A stretch of 64,000 bases of DNA from Furcasterigmium furcatum. Lineage: Eukaryota; Ascomycota; Sordariomycetes; Glomerellales; Plectosphaerellaceae. The stretch is taken from assembly GCA_001599815.1 (NCBI GenBank), contig BCIA01000001.1:5538978-5602977 (forward strand), read 5' to 3'. The translations under genes were made by a program, and so were the position numbers. The notes beneath the pieces are model-generated. The model searched no databases. It saw nothing but the letters and a program-made list of their open reading frames with translations, and had not been told where the DNA came from. Below, piece by piece: positions 1-10,678 of the stretch. Every line of letters begins with the position of its first letter. Positions within the stretch are counted from its first letter, which is position 1.

Positions 1-150
1 CTTCAGTCGTGCTGGAGAGAGTCGGTCAGGTTGCATGTGACGGGGAGACGCTGCATGTTTTGATGAGTCAGCCAAAACACCATCAACTGAGGTGACCTGG
101 AACTCAACCTTAAACATTCAAGTCCACACCAGCACATGTAAGCTCACAAC

Positions 151-2222
151 ATGGATGCCGGACCCTCTCGGAAGCGCCTGCGACGAAGTACCCGGAGCTG
201 CTACCAGTGTATGTGGCCAAACTTCCCTCGCACGTTTCTGTCCAGTAGGCTAACAAGTCGAGGGAAAGGCAGGAAACGGAAGGTCAAGTGTCAACTCACG
301 GATGAGGATGTCCAGACTTGCGCCGAGTGTGTCAAGACTGGAACACAATGCAGTCTTCAGCCGACAGGGACGGACTTGAGTTGCGAGGGCTCTCCCGCCA
401 ATGGTGATAGCCAAGACCGTGATTCAAGGCTAGAACGCATCGAAGCCCTCCTAAGCCAGCTTCTCGAATCTCAAAGGCGGTCACAGCCGCTTGAGGCTCA
501 ACCTGAGTCTGCATCTGAGGCAACGGTTCCGGCTCCTATATGGAACGACTTTGTAAGTTCTGTCGGGGAAAACTCGTCTTCAAGACATGGCTTCTCAGAC
601 AATACCAGCTGCTCCAGTCCACCGTCGACGGAAATCTCCCCCCGTTACTCGACCATGATTCGATCAGGCTTCAACCCGCAGACACGCCAGACGCAAGGGG
701 CACTCTCTTGGCGCTTCTGCCGTCCCCACAGGATGCACTTATCATAGCTTCAAACAGTAATGCTTCCCTCTGGGGGGCAGAAAGCCCTCTGGGCAGCGTC
801 TTAACCCCTTGCGACGCCCTTCAGCTCTTGGACACCACAGCCATCTCGAGAGTCACGGCTTTGGAAATTGCTAAGACGATGATCTTGTTCGCATTATACA
901 TGCAACAACTCCCTGCGAACTTTCACGTGCAGTTCTTGGAGTCACGAAACGTCGGAGAGGCAGTGGCATTGATCACAGACCGAGTCCGCGCTTTCGTCCT
1001 CTCTCACGAAGAAGAGGCGTGCTCGCCGGACGGCTTAGAATGTTTGCTTCTGCTGAGCCAGATCCACCTGAACAACTGCGCTCTTCGGAAGGCGTGGATG
1101 ACCTTTAGAACAGTTCTCGATACCGCCAGGTTGACCGGGCTTCCGGCCAGCTTCTCCATCGCCTCGCGCAACTCCACTCGTGCCGATATGGCCCTTCGCC
1201 GCCGTCTCTGGCTTTCTGCCGTCTGCGGCGACTGCTACTGTAGTCTCCTCCTTGGCCTTGAGCCTGGATTAGGTGTCATGCCGTTCGGTCCCGATGACGA
1301 GACCTGGAACGATCCTAGTGCCGACGACGATGCAAACGTCCAGCGTCGCATATGTCTGGTAGTGGCGCGCATTGCACAAAGAAACGCTGCCGGTATGCAT
1401 CACGACCGTGGCATACTTCAGGAGCTGGATGGTACGCTCAGCAGACTGCGACACTCGCTGGCTGCGACCTGGTGGAAGGCCCCGGCATTTCGTTTCGCTC
1501 GTCCTCTTGATTCGGCCAAGGAGCCCAACCGCTTGATATGCCAGCTGTGGTACTACCAAGCGAAGATGTTTCTGCACCTGCCTGTCGCCTTCACGGGGAG
1601 CATGGCTGAATCGCTCGACAGTCTTGAGATTTGCATGGAAGCAGCCAGGACCACCCTGCATAGATACCTTGGGCTACAGCACGCCAGAGACCAACTAGCT
1701 CGTTGCAGAGCGGTCGAGCAGTCGGCCTTGCTGGCTGCCGCAGTTCTCATCCTTGCTGTGGTTCAACTTCGACACCAAAAGATGCGCTCAGCGGCTTCAA
1801 GATACGATTCCGACCATGCCCTTCTCGAACAAGTCATCGAATCTTTCGAGGCTCAAGGGCAAGCAGGCAACAGAGAGCACGTGGCAAGGCGGAGCGCCGA
1901 GCTTCTCTCCAACATGCTAAATATCGTCAACTCGGAGTATGACTCGCTCGCAAAAGGCAGCTCCTCCTCTGGTACTGCTACTCCCTTTGAAGACGAAAGG
2001 AGTGCTACTGAGGATGACTTCAGCTTGGTCAAGTTTGAGCTAGGAGACATCATCAAATCCTCCATCCTCCCAGCGCTTGAAGTTGGTAGTCCGGCTTCAC
2101 GCCTGATCACCCAACTGTTTGCGATGAGCCGATTGAAAGCAGCGCCATCAGGCTCTTTTGCAGAAACATGTCACACAAATGAAGGGGGGCTATTTGATGA
2201 TTTCATGAACTCGGCTACGTAA
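151..2222 (+). CDS. Zn(II)2Cys6 fungal transcription factor
   Basis: Predicted nuclear DNA-binding regulator of 651 aa; target unknown. Exons 151-208, 269-552 and 609-2222. Intron 1 (60 bp, GTATGT, branch CTAAC, ending AAAG) splits the zinc cluster; removing it gives C17-x2-C20-x6-C27-x9-C37-x2-C40-x6-C47, the canonical binuclear cluster, with basic RKRKVK between cysteines 2 and 3. Intron 2 (GTAAGT at 553) changes frame; its acceptor may be 608 or 617, both in frame, so three residues are uncertain. The rest resembles the fungal 'middle homology' regulatory region (helical, with an RRRLWLSAVCGDCY-type stretch near residue 300). The stop lies 8 bp from the end of the convergent epimerase-like gene, so 3' ends probably overlap. 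Family assignment is secure; no ortholog name is justified. Confidence 0.88.
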
Positions 2223-2230
2223 CAACAAGA

Positions 2231-3054
2231 TCAGGATTGAGAACCACTTCTCTGTACTTCTAGCAGCTCTTTTCCCTTCCTCACGATGCGCGCGTTCGCA
2301 GTGAGAGCCTCTTCTCCTCCCCCATCGACGGCGAGGTATGTCATGAACGCGGACAATTCCTCGATCCTCACGCCCCAGTTCTCTCCAAGAAGAGTGGCAA
2401 TGGCACCGGGAACCACCCAGCTCCGTGTCACAACTCCTCCTGCCCTTACAATGAGGGTCTTCCACGTGGCGGCGTGTGTCTCCGCAAGTGCAAGAGTTTT
2501 GGCCTCGAGCAAACCCTGCGGCGATGTTAGATGTACTTGATGAGGCCAGCAGGAGAACACCCCATGGGTTGGTTGAACCATACCTTGGTCTTGCGTGGCT
2601 TTTCTAGCAACCACAACTTTTGTTCCTGATCCTGGCGGACAAATATTCCGCTGAGATAGATGAATCGGAACGGGGGTCTTCCGGTTCGTGTCTCCAACAC
2701 TCGGCTCATCTGCTCTGCGAAAGCCAGGGGATACTCCAAGTTGGCCTCGGTGGTGCTGTCGCTTGTTCCCATGTTCCTTGCAGGGCACGGTCAGTAGGAT
2801 ATCATTAAACAGAGGATCCATCCGAAATACCAAATCATAGCCGCCGCGTCTGCGTGTGCCTGCAGGACGTCCTCTGGCCACGTCTTGAAGTCCTTGATGA
2901 GTACGCACTCGAGCTTTGGGTGGCTAGATACGTCTGATGGCAGGTTCTGGCGGCGCATAAACGCCACAACCTTCGAGATGTTCGGATGAGCAAGGCATTG
3001 GCGAAAGGTCTCGCCCCCTATCATGCCGCTGGCGCCTGTGATGAGAACCTTCAT
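2231..3054 (-). CDS. NAD(P)-binding Rossmann / epimerase-like protein
   Basis: Short (233 aa) oxidoreductase-like protein with an N-terminal Rossmann motif GASGMIGG (residues 7-14, after MKVLIT). Exons on the minus strand are 3054-2831, 2776-2584 and 2515-2231. Both introns (54 and 68 bp) have GTAT donors and restore the frame exactly, giving MIWNMGTSDST across junction 1 and RKTKGLLEAK across junction 2. It resembles the NAD-dependent epimerase/dehydratase family used by many fungi as small NmrA- or epimerase-like enzymes, but a clear SDR Tyr-x3-Lys is not seen at the usual place, so activity is unproven. It is convergent with the Zn2Cys6 regulator. A TATA-like element lies about 105 bp upstream of the ATG. 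Confidence 0.75.
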
Positions 3055-3612
3055 GTCGATGTATACCAGGATGCTCGCTTATGGTGGATTGGTGCTGGAG
3101 TTTGAAGGAGAGCCTGCTGGATGGCGACGGGTCAACATTGAGCAGACGCGTATGGATGTATTTATATAAAATCGGATTTCAACAAGTGATTCATGCAACG
3201 GACTTTTGAACGGCATCTCCGGCGGACTTTGACCCATTCTGTTGCTGTCGGCCGACTCGGCCGAGGGGGGGACGAGGCAACCATGCTTCACGTCAACAAC
3301 ACCAGCGGAGTCAGGAGATGGCACCGACCACTAAAACCCTGGCAGCTCGATAAAATAATCGTGACTGGTAGATTGCAGTCAGTGTCCGCGTGGTTAAACA
3401 ATCGGCGAACCGATTCTCGGCCTCCGGCGTGGTACGCTCCTAGGCATGGTGTGGTGTGAACGCCACCAACAGCACAAAGGGACTTCACGGAAGAGCATCC
3501 CATCACCTACCATGGAAATGTTCTAGAAGACGGAGACAGGAGCTTCAAGCTCTGCACAGATAAAATTATTCGCTTGCTAGTGATGCTACGGAGAGCCTCG
3601 GCAGGGCCTCGC
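3055..3612. other. Intergenic region, promoter of the epimerase-like gene
   Basis: This 558-bp stretch lies between the start of the epimerase-like gene and the 3' end of NOC4. Apart from the TATA-like element at 3160-3172, no conserved coding signal was seen; the short open frames here look like chance. Confidence 0.6.
3160..3172 (-). promoter_or_regulatory. TATA-like element
   Basis: On the minus strand the sequence reads ATTTTATATAAAT, a good TATAWAW match about 105 bp upstream of the epimerase-like ATG at 3054. Position and orientation suit a core promoter; function is inferred. Confidence 0.5.
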
Positions 3613-5349
3613 TCATTTGAAATCGAACAGCTTGACGACCAAGCTGTCTTCCACCTCCGCATCCGCTTCATTCGAGAAAAACACCTTCTTGGGAATATGG
3701 AACTCAGTCACCGGTGGCTTCTTCACATCCTTGCTCATCTCGGCTTCTAACAACTACACGAAGACAATCAGTAATAATTCAGGATGCATCTTGGTGCCAT
3801 ACTCACACTGCTGTAGGAATGATCAAGAAAATCCTCGACATTGTAGGACTGCTTCGTGAACTGCTCCGACATGATCTTGGCAATGGTCGCGACGTTGGGG
3901 TGGTAATGGCCCTGCAGCTGCACGAGCTCCCACAGACAGCTGTCAATTGCCTTCGTCTCCATGGGGTCGGATTCGTCGGCCAAGAAGGGATCGTCCATGC
4001 CCTCGCTCTCGATGAGCTTCTTCATCTCCGAGTCCCGCGTCTGTCGGTGGATCATGAAGGTGCAGGTCGGGTGACGCTTGAGGATGTTGTACGTCCATGG
4101 AACAATGAATACGATGGCAGCGGGCGGCGCGTTCAGGGCCAACCTGGCCAGTTTCTTAACGAAGCTGGCCACAAGAGCGGCGGGAAGATGTGTTGAGGCG
4201 AGGAAGGTGTCCATGAGGCGGAAGAAGCGGGATCTGTGCTTCGAGTGCAGGATCTCCCGGTCGAGAAGAGAGTACAGTTTTGGGTAAAACGAAGGGTAGT
4301 CAAGATTCCTCTCCTTGATCAGGTAGAAGACGCCGGACAGGGCCAACAACGACATGGAGCCACCGGTGTTGTAGGAGTCGGTGAGGAAGTCGGCAAGCAG
4401 CTCTGGTCGCGTGAACCAAGGGGCGATGACGGTAGACATGATGTCCAGGATGCGTTTCCTCTCCTCTTTGGTCGAAGCAAGCCTGAGCACGGCAAGCCAT
4501 GCGTCCTGTCCTTGTCGTTGGTGCTGGTGGAGTGAGTTGAGCGGGTTCGACTTCTTCTTGGGCTTCTCAAGGTAGTAATTCTCAAGCTCCTTCGGAACCT
4601 CGCCCACAGTGGAGAGTAGTTCAAAAGCGTCGTCAAAGACCTCTTCTGTGTTGTCGTTTTCTGGCTTCTCGGCAATGTTCCTAATGCCAAGTCAGCCTGA
4701 ATGCAAGTCAAGTGAGCTGGGGGAGAACTTACTTGATAGCCCTCAACGCAAAGTAGCGGATGTCCTCGTACTCAGCCAGGAAGTTGTCGACAAACTCACC
4801 CCGAGCATCGTCACTGCTGGAGCTGAGGAGAGCCTGCATGATTTGCTGAAGCCAGATTTGTGGGAAGCTGTTTTCTTCGGACTCGGCAAGGTACTGGGCC
4901 TCGGACTTGACCAGCTTCATGGCAATGGCGAGAGCTGGCAGAGCAAGCTCATCCTCCCGGATGAAGTCGAGAAGTATGTCCTTATACTCGAAGTACCGGT
5001 CCCTCAGCCATTGCACAACCACAGCCTCCTTCTCTGGCTGGCCCTTCTTCTTGAGGACGGCTCCCGAAGCGAGCAAGTTCATGAAAACTTTGGTCAACGC
5101 CACAGAGGCCAGGGCTGCAAGATCCGAGTCTTCATCGTGTGAACGGGCAATGCTGATGAGCTTGGGGATGTTGTTGTAATTCTTCTTGGATTCGAGAATA
5201 GAGTCCTGAAGCTGGAGGATCTCATCGGCGCCGGCGTTGTCGTCGCTCTCATCGCCGCTCTCGGATCGTGCTCGCTTCTTGGGCGGTTCCTTGGCTACTG
5301 AGGCACGTTTCCTCTTACCCCCGGAGACGGCTGACGTTTTCCCGGGCAT
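3613..5349 (-). CDS. NOC4: Nucleolar complex protein 4 (CBF/Mak21 family)
   Basis: Noc4 works with Nop14 in nuclear maturation and export of the 40S pre-ribosome. The model encodes 543 aa, close to the roughly 550 aa of yeast Noc4. Exons: 5349-4733, 4680-3807, 3753-3613. Intron 1 (52 bp, GTAAGT, branch CTGAC) joins RAIK to NIAEKPEN; intron 2 (53 bp, GTGAGT) joins DHSYSS to LLEAEMS. The N-terminus is Lys/Arg-rich (GGKRKRASVAKEPPKKRARS), a likely nuclear or nucleolar signal, followed by an acidic patch. The C-terminal half carries the CBF domain, with motifs such as SLLALSGVFYLI, YPKLYSLLDREI and VPWTYNILKRHP. It is divergent from ATP4 across 339 bp. Confident assignment. Confidence 0.92.
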
Positions 5350-5688
5350 TTTGACTTGTTGGTGGTCTTCAACGTGGAAATATCAGTTGAAGGTCTCATG
5401 TCCAGAGCGTCCGTCTGAAAACTGAGGGTACTTCTGCTGCCAAGACCTTGAAAATTTCCAGGACGCGGGCACGGACCAATTCCAGATTCTAAAGAAGAAA
5501 GCGGGTCTGATGCTCCCTCACCTTGCTTACCTCACACCGGCACACACTCACTTCCGCTTCCACCCGGCAACACCAACAACACACGTGACTCCATCTACCC
5601 GAGTTAGCGCGGCCCAAAAAACCTCAACCTCCTTCCTAAGCTCCGAATGACCTCAAGCCTCACATATCGCATCCCTGATCATCTCAAA
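5350..5688. promoter_or_regulatory. Bidirectional promoter NOC4 / ATP4
   Basis: This 339-bp region separates two divergent ATGs. It contains a palindromic CACGTG within CACGTGAC at 5582-5589, about 105 bp upstream of ATP4, and a CCAAT at 5476-5480. CACGTG is the binding site of Cbf1/bHLH proteins and CCAAT that of the HAP complex. Their use here is inferred. Confidence 0.5.
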
Positions 5689-6696
5689 ATGGCGTCTCGT
5701 CTGGCTAGAAGCGCTGTCGGTACGTCTATCGCCCATTCCCCGACGATTATGAGATCAATTGGCCCCCCGGCCGCGATCGCTGACGTGCAGTGTCCCCCTC
5801 AATAGGAGCGAACCTCCTCCGGCCGACCGTCGCCCGGCGCGCCCTGCCCGCCGTCTCGGCCATCACCTCCCGCAACGCCTCCAACGTGCCCGCCGAGGAG
5901 CCCAAGAAGAAGGCCCAGTCCCTCATCGACGCCCTTCCCGGCAACTCCCTCATCTCCAAGACGGCCATCCTCTCCTCCACCGCCGCCCTGAGCGCCTACG
6001 CCATCAGCAACGAGTACTACGTCGTCAACGAGGAGACCGTCGTCGCCGTCGCCCTCCTCTCCGTCTGGGGCGCCCTCATCAAGTACGGTGGTCCCATGTA
6101 CACCGAGTGGGCCGAGACCCAGAACAACAAGATCAAGAACATCCTCAACCAGGCCCGTGCCGACCACGCCTCCGCCGTCCAGACCCGCATCGACGATGTC
6201 AAGCTGATGACCGGCGTTGTCGACGTCACCAAGTCCCTGTTCGAGGTTTCCAAGGTATGTCGGAGATGACCCCGCGACGCGAACACATGTGGCCGTAGCG
6301 TTTGCAATGGGTCGACGTGTGTCGGAGTCGGTGGGCATTGTGGCCATATTATCCGGCATGGGACTAACGCCGACCCCCTAGGAAACCGCCAAGCTTGAGG
6401 CCGAGGCCTACGAGCTCGAGCAGAAGACTGCCCTGGCCGCCGAGGCCAAGGCCGTCCTGGAGTCGTGGGTGCGGTACGAGGGCCAGGTCAAGCAGAGGCA
6501 GCAGAAGGAGCTGGCCGAGAGCGTCATCGCCAAGGTCACCAAGGAGCTCGAGAACCCCAAGGCCCTCCAGCAGGTCCTTCAGCAGAGCATCACCGATGTC
6601 GAGAGTACGTTCACCTTTCCCCCGCCCATGGCCTTTAGCTGTCGATTTTGACCGCTGACATGTTACACAGAGATCCTGGCCTCCAAGGCCCAATAG
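5689..6696 (+). CDS. ATP4: Mitochondrial ATP synthase subunit b (F0 subunit 4)
   Basis: Peripheral-stalk subunit linking F1 to F0 in the inner mitochondrial membrane. Encodes 242 aa (yeast Atp4 precursor is 244). Exons 5689-5719, 5806-6254, 6382-6604 and 6671-6696. Junctions give RSAV-GANLLRP, LFEVSK-ETAKLEAE and ITDVE-KILASKAQ-stop. The N-terminus MASRLARSAVGANLLRPTVA has the Arg-rich, acid-free profile of a mitochondrial presequence. Two hydrophobic segments follow (about residues 65-110), then a long charged helix typical of the b-subunit stalk. Introns of 86, 127 and 66 bp are longer than the window's norm. The last coding exon has only 26 nt. Confidence 0.95.
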
Positions 6697-7404
6697 ACAG
6701 CTTAAACAACTCACTTCTTCTAGCGAGACGTTTGCTACGGAAGAGAAGGGGCTTTCTTTTGTCTGAGGGGCTCCCCCACCGTGTTTATAAACACCCTGTG
6801 CATTAGCCAATTCCAAGAATTGTGAACCTAATCATTCCCGCGACGACCCCAGCTTCCGAGTGAATCACCTCCATTTTTTTCCGGCCGTGACATGCGAGTT
6901 GTTGCCAACAGCCGAGCTCTTTGCTTCACTAGCGGTATCGGCGGCGGCAGAGAAAGCATCCGGGCCAGCTCACCAGAGCGTACCTAGCCGATGTATGCTG
7001 GCGCCTCCCTTCAGATTGAGCAATGTAATATCTTATTCAGACTATCTACTGCAGCTACCTAGGCATGTATCAGTCCAACACAAAGTCTCCAGGAGTCTCA
7101 CCCCGCGGCGTAGAAGACGAGATGGCGACAAATACATCGTCGTTCCCGCTGAAGAAACTCCGAACAGCCTTCAGAGCAGAGTCGCAATGAACAAACGATT
7201 GAGGGTGACGATGCGAAGTACATACGTGTTCGGATCCAAGACACTCAACTCAAAACTAACACCGAGTTACTGAAGCCAATGGACGGACACCCGAATGAAT
7301 AATGAAGTTCGACTTCCGTCGTCTTGCGTGGTCATTACAAAGAAGATAAGAATGGCACAAGTGCTACAGCACCCAGTAGAGTACACGTCATCAAACCACC
7401 AGGC
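6697..7404. other. Convergent intergenic region ATP4 / SRC1
   Basis: 708 bp between two converging genes. It contains a 137-codon open frame at 6860-7273, but I see no domain or splice support for it. Read as two 3' UTRs plus spacer. Confidence 0.5.
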
Positions 7405-9570
7405 TCAGTAGACCGGCCTGGCTTCCTCCCACTTGGAGAACCCCGTCTTCTCGGACATCTCTGGCGACTCCTCCGCCTTGACGCCTGGGCCAAAGGAGAC
7501 ACGCCCACTCCGCCGCCTCCTGGCACTATCGCCCCCGATAGGACCGATCCATTCCCAGGCGCGGCCTACTTCGCCACTGCGGCCCTCGCGCTGCGAGGTG
7601 CGGACATTGCTGTTCTGCTCGACAACGGCTCTAACCTTTACCCAGATGCGGTCTCGCACGCTCAGAGAGTGGACAGCGCGGAGGACGTCATCACGCAGGT
7701 TGGGAAGGAAGAGCCAGGGATCGTCGATCTCCTCCTCGCCCAGCTCCTTCTGCTGGGCCAGTCTCGCCAGCACTAGGTCAACCAGAGCAGGGACTTGAGC
7801 GACCTCAGCCTTGTGGGAGCGGTAGCGAGCGCGGATGTAAAAGTACAGCGCGATGAGAGTCACTAGAGATCCAGCTGGGAGTCGATATCGCTCCAATCCG
7901 AGCCTCGCCGATCGCTTGGCTGCGCAGGAGAGCGAAAGGCGAGCGAGAGAGGAGGACGAGAGGGTGGTTGAAATGCCTTCGGAACCGGCTTTTCTACTTC
8001 CGGGGCGGATCTGGTTAGTAGGCCGGTCAGAAAGATGATGTTGTACGAAAGAGCGGCTGCAAGGTCTGCTGGGACACGAAGGGCGGGGGATTGGACAGGA
8101 TCACACTTACTCGACAGTCTCGACCTCCTCGCGGTCCTTTACTTCGCCGATTGCGGCCAGCCACAGGTCATCAAACTCCTGCTTGTTCATCTTCTTGCTC
8201 CGCTTCTCGCTGATGACCTGCTTGAGTTGCTCCTCGTCAATAGCGGGAGTATCCTCCTTCTGGCCGGTCTCATCAACAAGCTCGCCACACTCAAATTGAG
8301 CCCTTCGCTCACGGAGTTCTTCGACGGCCTTGTCCGCCACAGCCTTCACACGGCGGGCCTTCTCGCCGTCGGGCTCGCACGTGGGAGGGAGGGGGACGGC
8401 ACCTCCCAGCGATAAGGGATGGGCCCGAAGGATGAAATCGGGCTCACAGCGCACCGAGAAGTCCTCGTAGCAGTAGGCATGCTGCGGGCAGGGCTCGCAT
8501 TGAGGTTCAACAAATGGCACAGCCCATGCTGGAACCGGAACCTCGGGAGGAAGGATTTGGTTGGCCGGGCGGCCGAGGCCACAGTATCCAACCGCGATCT
8601 TCTCCTGGCGATACCAGCCTGCATAGGTACCAAGAAGCGTCATGGTCAATGCTACCAAGGGCCCCTTGAGAAAGCTCGACGACTTCTTTGAGGGCCGAGA
8701 TGGCTGCCGCGGTTCAGGAGCAACTTCACCCTTGGATCTCATCTCCAATTCGAGCTCAAACTGCTCTTCAGGCGTGAACTCCTCCCCAGCCTCTACCTCG
8801 GGCTCTTCGGGGCTTTTCTGGCGCAGGAACTTGCTGGCAGGCATCTCAAATGATTTTGTAGACCTGGAAGATTTTGGTCGCTCGTAGCCGTCGGTTTGCC
8901 GCCTGGGTGCGTAGTCGTCCTCGTACGTGCCAAACGCATCCTGGCCGGCGGTCCTCCTGCGACTGCTGCTGGGCCGGGAGGCGGCCGGTGGGGAGCTTCC
9001 GCTCTGAAAGGGGTTCTCGGTTGAAAAGTTCTCAGACACCCTCGGTTTCTTGAAGAAGTCGTCGTCTGGGTCCTCGAGCTTAACTTGAGGAGTCACGGCC
9101 CGCGTTGTTCTTCGTGTGGATCGAGAGTTGAGATTGTCGTCGTCGATCGCCTCAGAAACCTGGCGGCTGGTCCTTCCTTTGCGCTTGGTCGGGCTGGAGA
9201 TGGGGGCAAGCTCTGGCTCTTCGAATTCTTCGGATCGGAGCCTGGCAGATGCCTTTCGCGGAGAGCGAGATCGTCTGAGACTCTGGACGGGGGGCGCAAG
9301 GTCGATGTCGTCGTCATCGGGGAATGGCTGGGAGTTGCCCCTGGGCATGTCGATGATGCCCATGCTCGATCGCTTTGCCCTGGCCTGCTTATCGAGGAAC
9401 TTCTTGGCCTTGGGAACAACCCCTTCGTAGAAGAGGTCGACCAGCTGGGGCTTCTTTGCGTTCGCGGGGAACTGGACGTCATGCTCGACCAGGATAGAGC
9501 GCAACCGTGGCACAGTCAGGGTCTTGGGGTCGAACCCCGGCTGAAGGTGTTCGTAGCCTTCGGTCGACAT
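7405..9570 (-). CDS. SRC1: Inner nuclear membrane protein Src1/Heh1 (HeH + MSC domains)
   Basis: LEM/Man1-related protein that anchors chromatin to the inner nuclear membrane and helps nuclear-pore surveillance. Model of 683 aa: exon 1 9570-8111, intron 8110-7997 (114 bp, GTAAGT, branch CTAAC), exon 2 7996-7405. Residues about 10-55 form the HeH/SAP-like motif (LTVPRLRSILVEHDV, ANAKKPQLVDLFYE). A long Ser/Arg/acidic region follows, then a membrane segment near residue 305 (GPLVALTMTLLGTYAGWY), a Cys-rich lumenal part (CEPCPQHAYCYEDFSVRC), a second membrane segment near 530 (GSLVTLIALYFYI) and the C-terminal MSC domain (DDVLRAVHSLSVRDRIWVKV). The acceptor used (GGAAG at 7998-7997) is the one that keeps frame; a stronger CAG 12 nt upstream would not. 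Confidence 0.88.
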
Positions 9571-10678
9571 GGTGTTGTTGGCCTTCTGTTCGACTGCTGG
9601 GGTGTCGGCGGCAAGAAGTGAAGAGTTCGCGACGCTGAGGCCGTGGGAAAGAACAGATAAGAGCTCCGAGCCAGACGTTCGACTTGGCCCTCACAGGTGA
9701 GACAGCCTTATCAAGACCAACTAGGTTGCCACCTGCGTTTGGAGGGGCTTGCTTTCTGGGTGGTCCGTCGCACAAAGAACAGTGGCTGACTGGCTGATGT
9801 CACCGGCTGGAATGTGGACTTCTTGCAAGCTTGCCAGGTCAGACAAAGCGACCAGGGCCAAAAGAGTGGCGCTGTGTTGCAGGTGCACCAACGTGAGTGT
9901 AGCAAAGACAATGAAGCCAGAAAGCAGGGCGGGTTCAAAATATGCGACCACGGGATGTTGATGCGGTCGCAAAAGCAGTGTTGCCGAGAGAGTGGTGCAG
10001 GTGTTCTTGTCTCTGTGGCAACCTGGGATTAAAAGCGGGCGGATGAACCACAGGTGGGGTGACGTAACAGGGGTGTTCCCAAAGGATTGCTGAGTCAGCG
10101 GGAATTCAAGGCAACTGCCTCCCATCGGCTCATGAGGGTATCAAGGTCCTCATCACTCCTGGCCAACCTGGATTGCCAGACAGGCTCTCGACGCCTGCAA
10201 CAACATCGCCCATGAAGCGTCGTGCGTCTACCAGGGGTGTCGTGTCGGCTCTGTCAACAGGCTACTGGGCTTGGTGGCCATGAAACCTGGTTGCGCCTCT
10301 CAGATCTCGTAATGCCTGCCAGGTAGCTTCGATGTCTCTGTGGTTGTCAAACAACGAATGGATTATCGCATCCCGCCATTGAGCCGTACCGGGGATTTTA
10401 GCATTCAAGTACACATCAGAACGAGCAGCCTCCAGTCAGCCTATCAACGAGGTGTCTGCCTGCATCCATGGATAGCCGCTGGGCCGCTCGAAATGATGGC
10501 CAACCGCGGTTTGGTGCATGGGGTCTGCCCAATAACAAGTCTCACAGCCTTGCTCGTCTCATCAAAGGCCTCAGCGCTTTCTGTTAGCATCACGGCTTTT
10601 GATTCTATCTGACCTCCATCATTCCGTACTCTTGGGTTCTTATTACCTACCTTCACAACCATCCCGTCTTCTGCAATC
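9571..10678. other. Divergent intergenic region SRC1 / HET gene
   Basis: 1.1 kb between divergent start codons. Several short open frames overlap one another on both strands and none shows a domain or splice pattern. It presumably holds both promoters; I recognise no specific site. Confidence 0.45.

Noticed and set aside
6860..7273. 137-codon frame between ATP4 and SRC1
   Set aside because: No recognisable domain; lies in a convergent 3' region.
8009..8110. Use of the strong CAG acceptor just after CTAAC in SRC1
   Set aside because: It would put the MSC domain out of frame; the GGAAG 12 nt downstream keeps frame.
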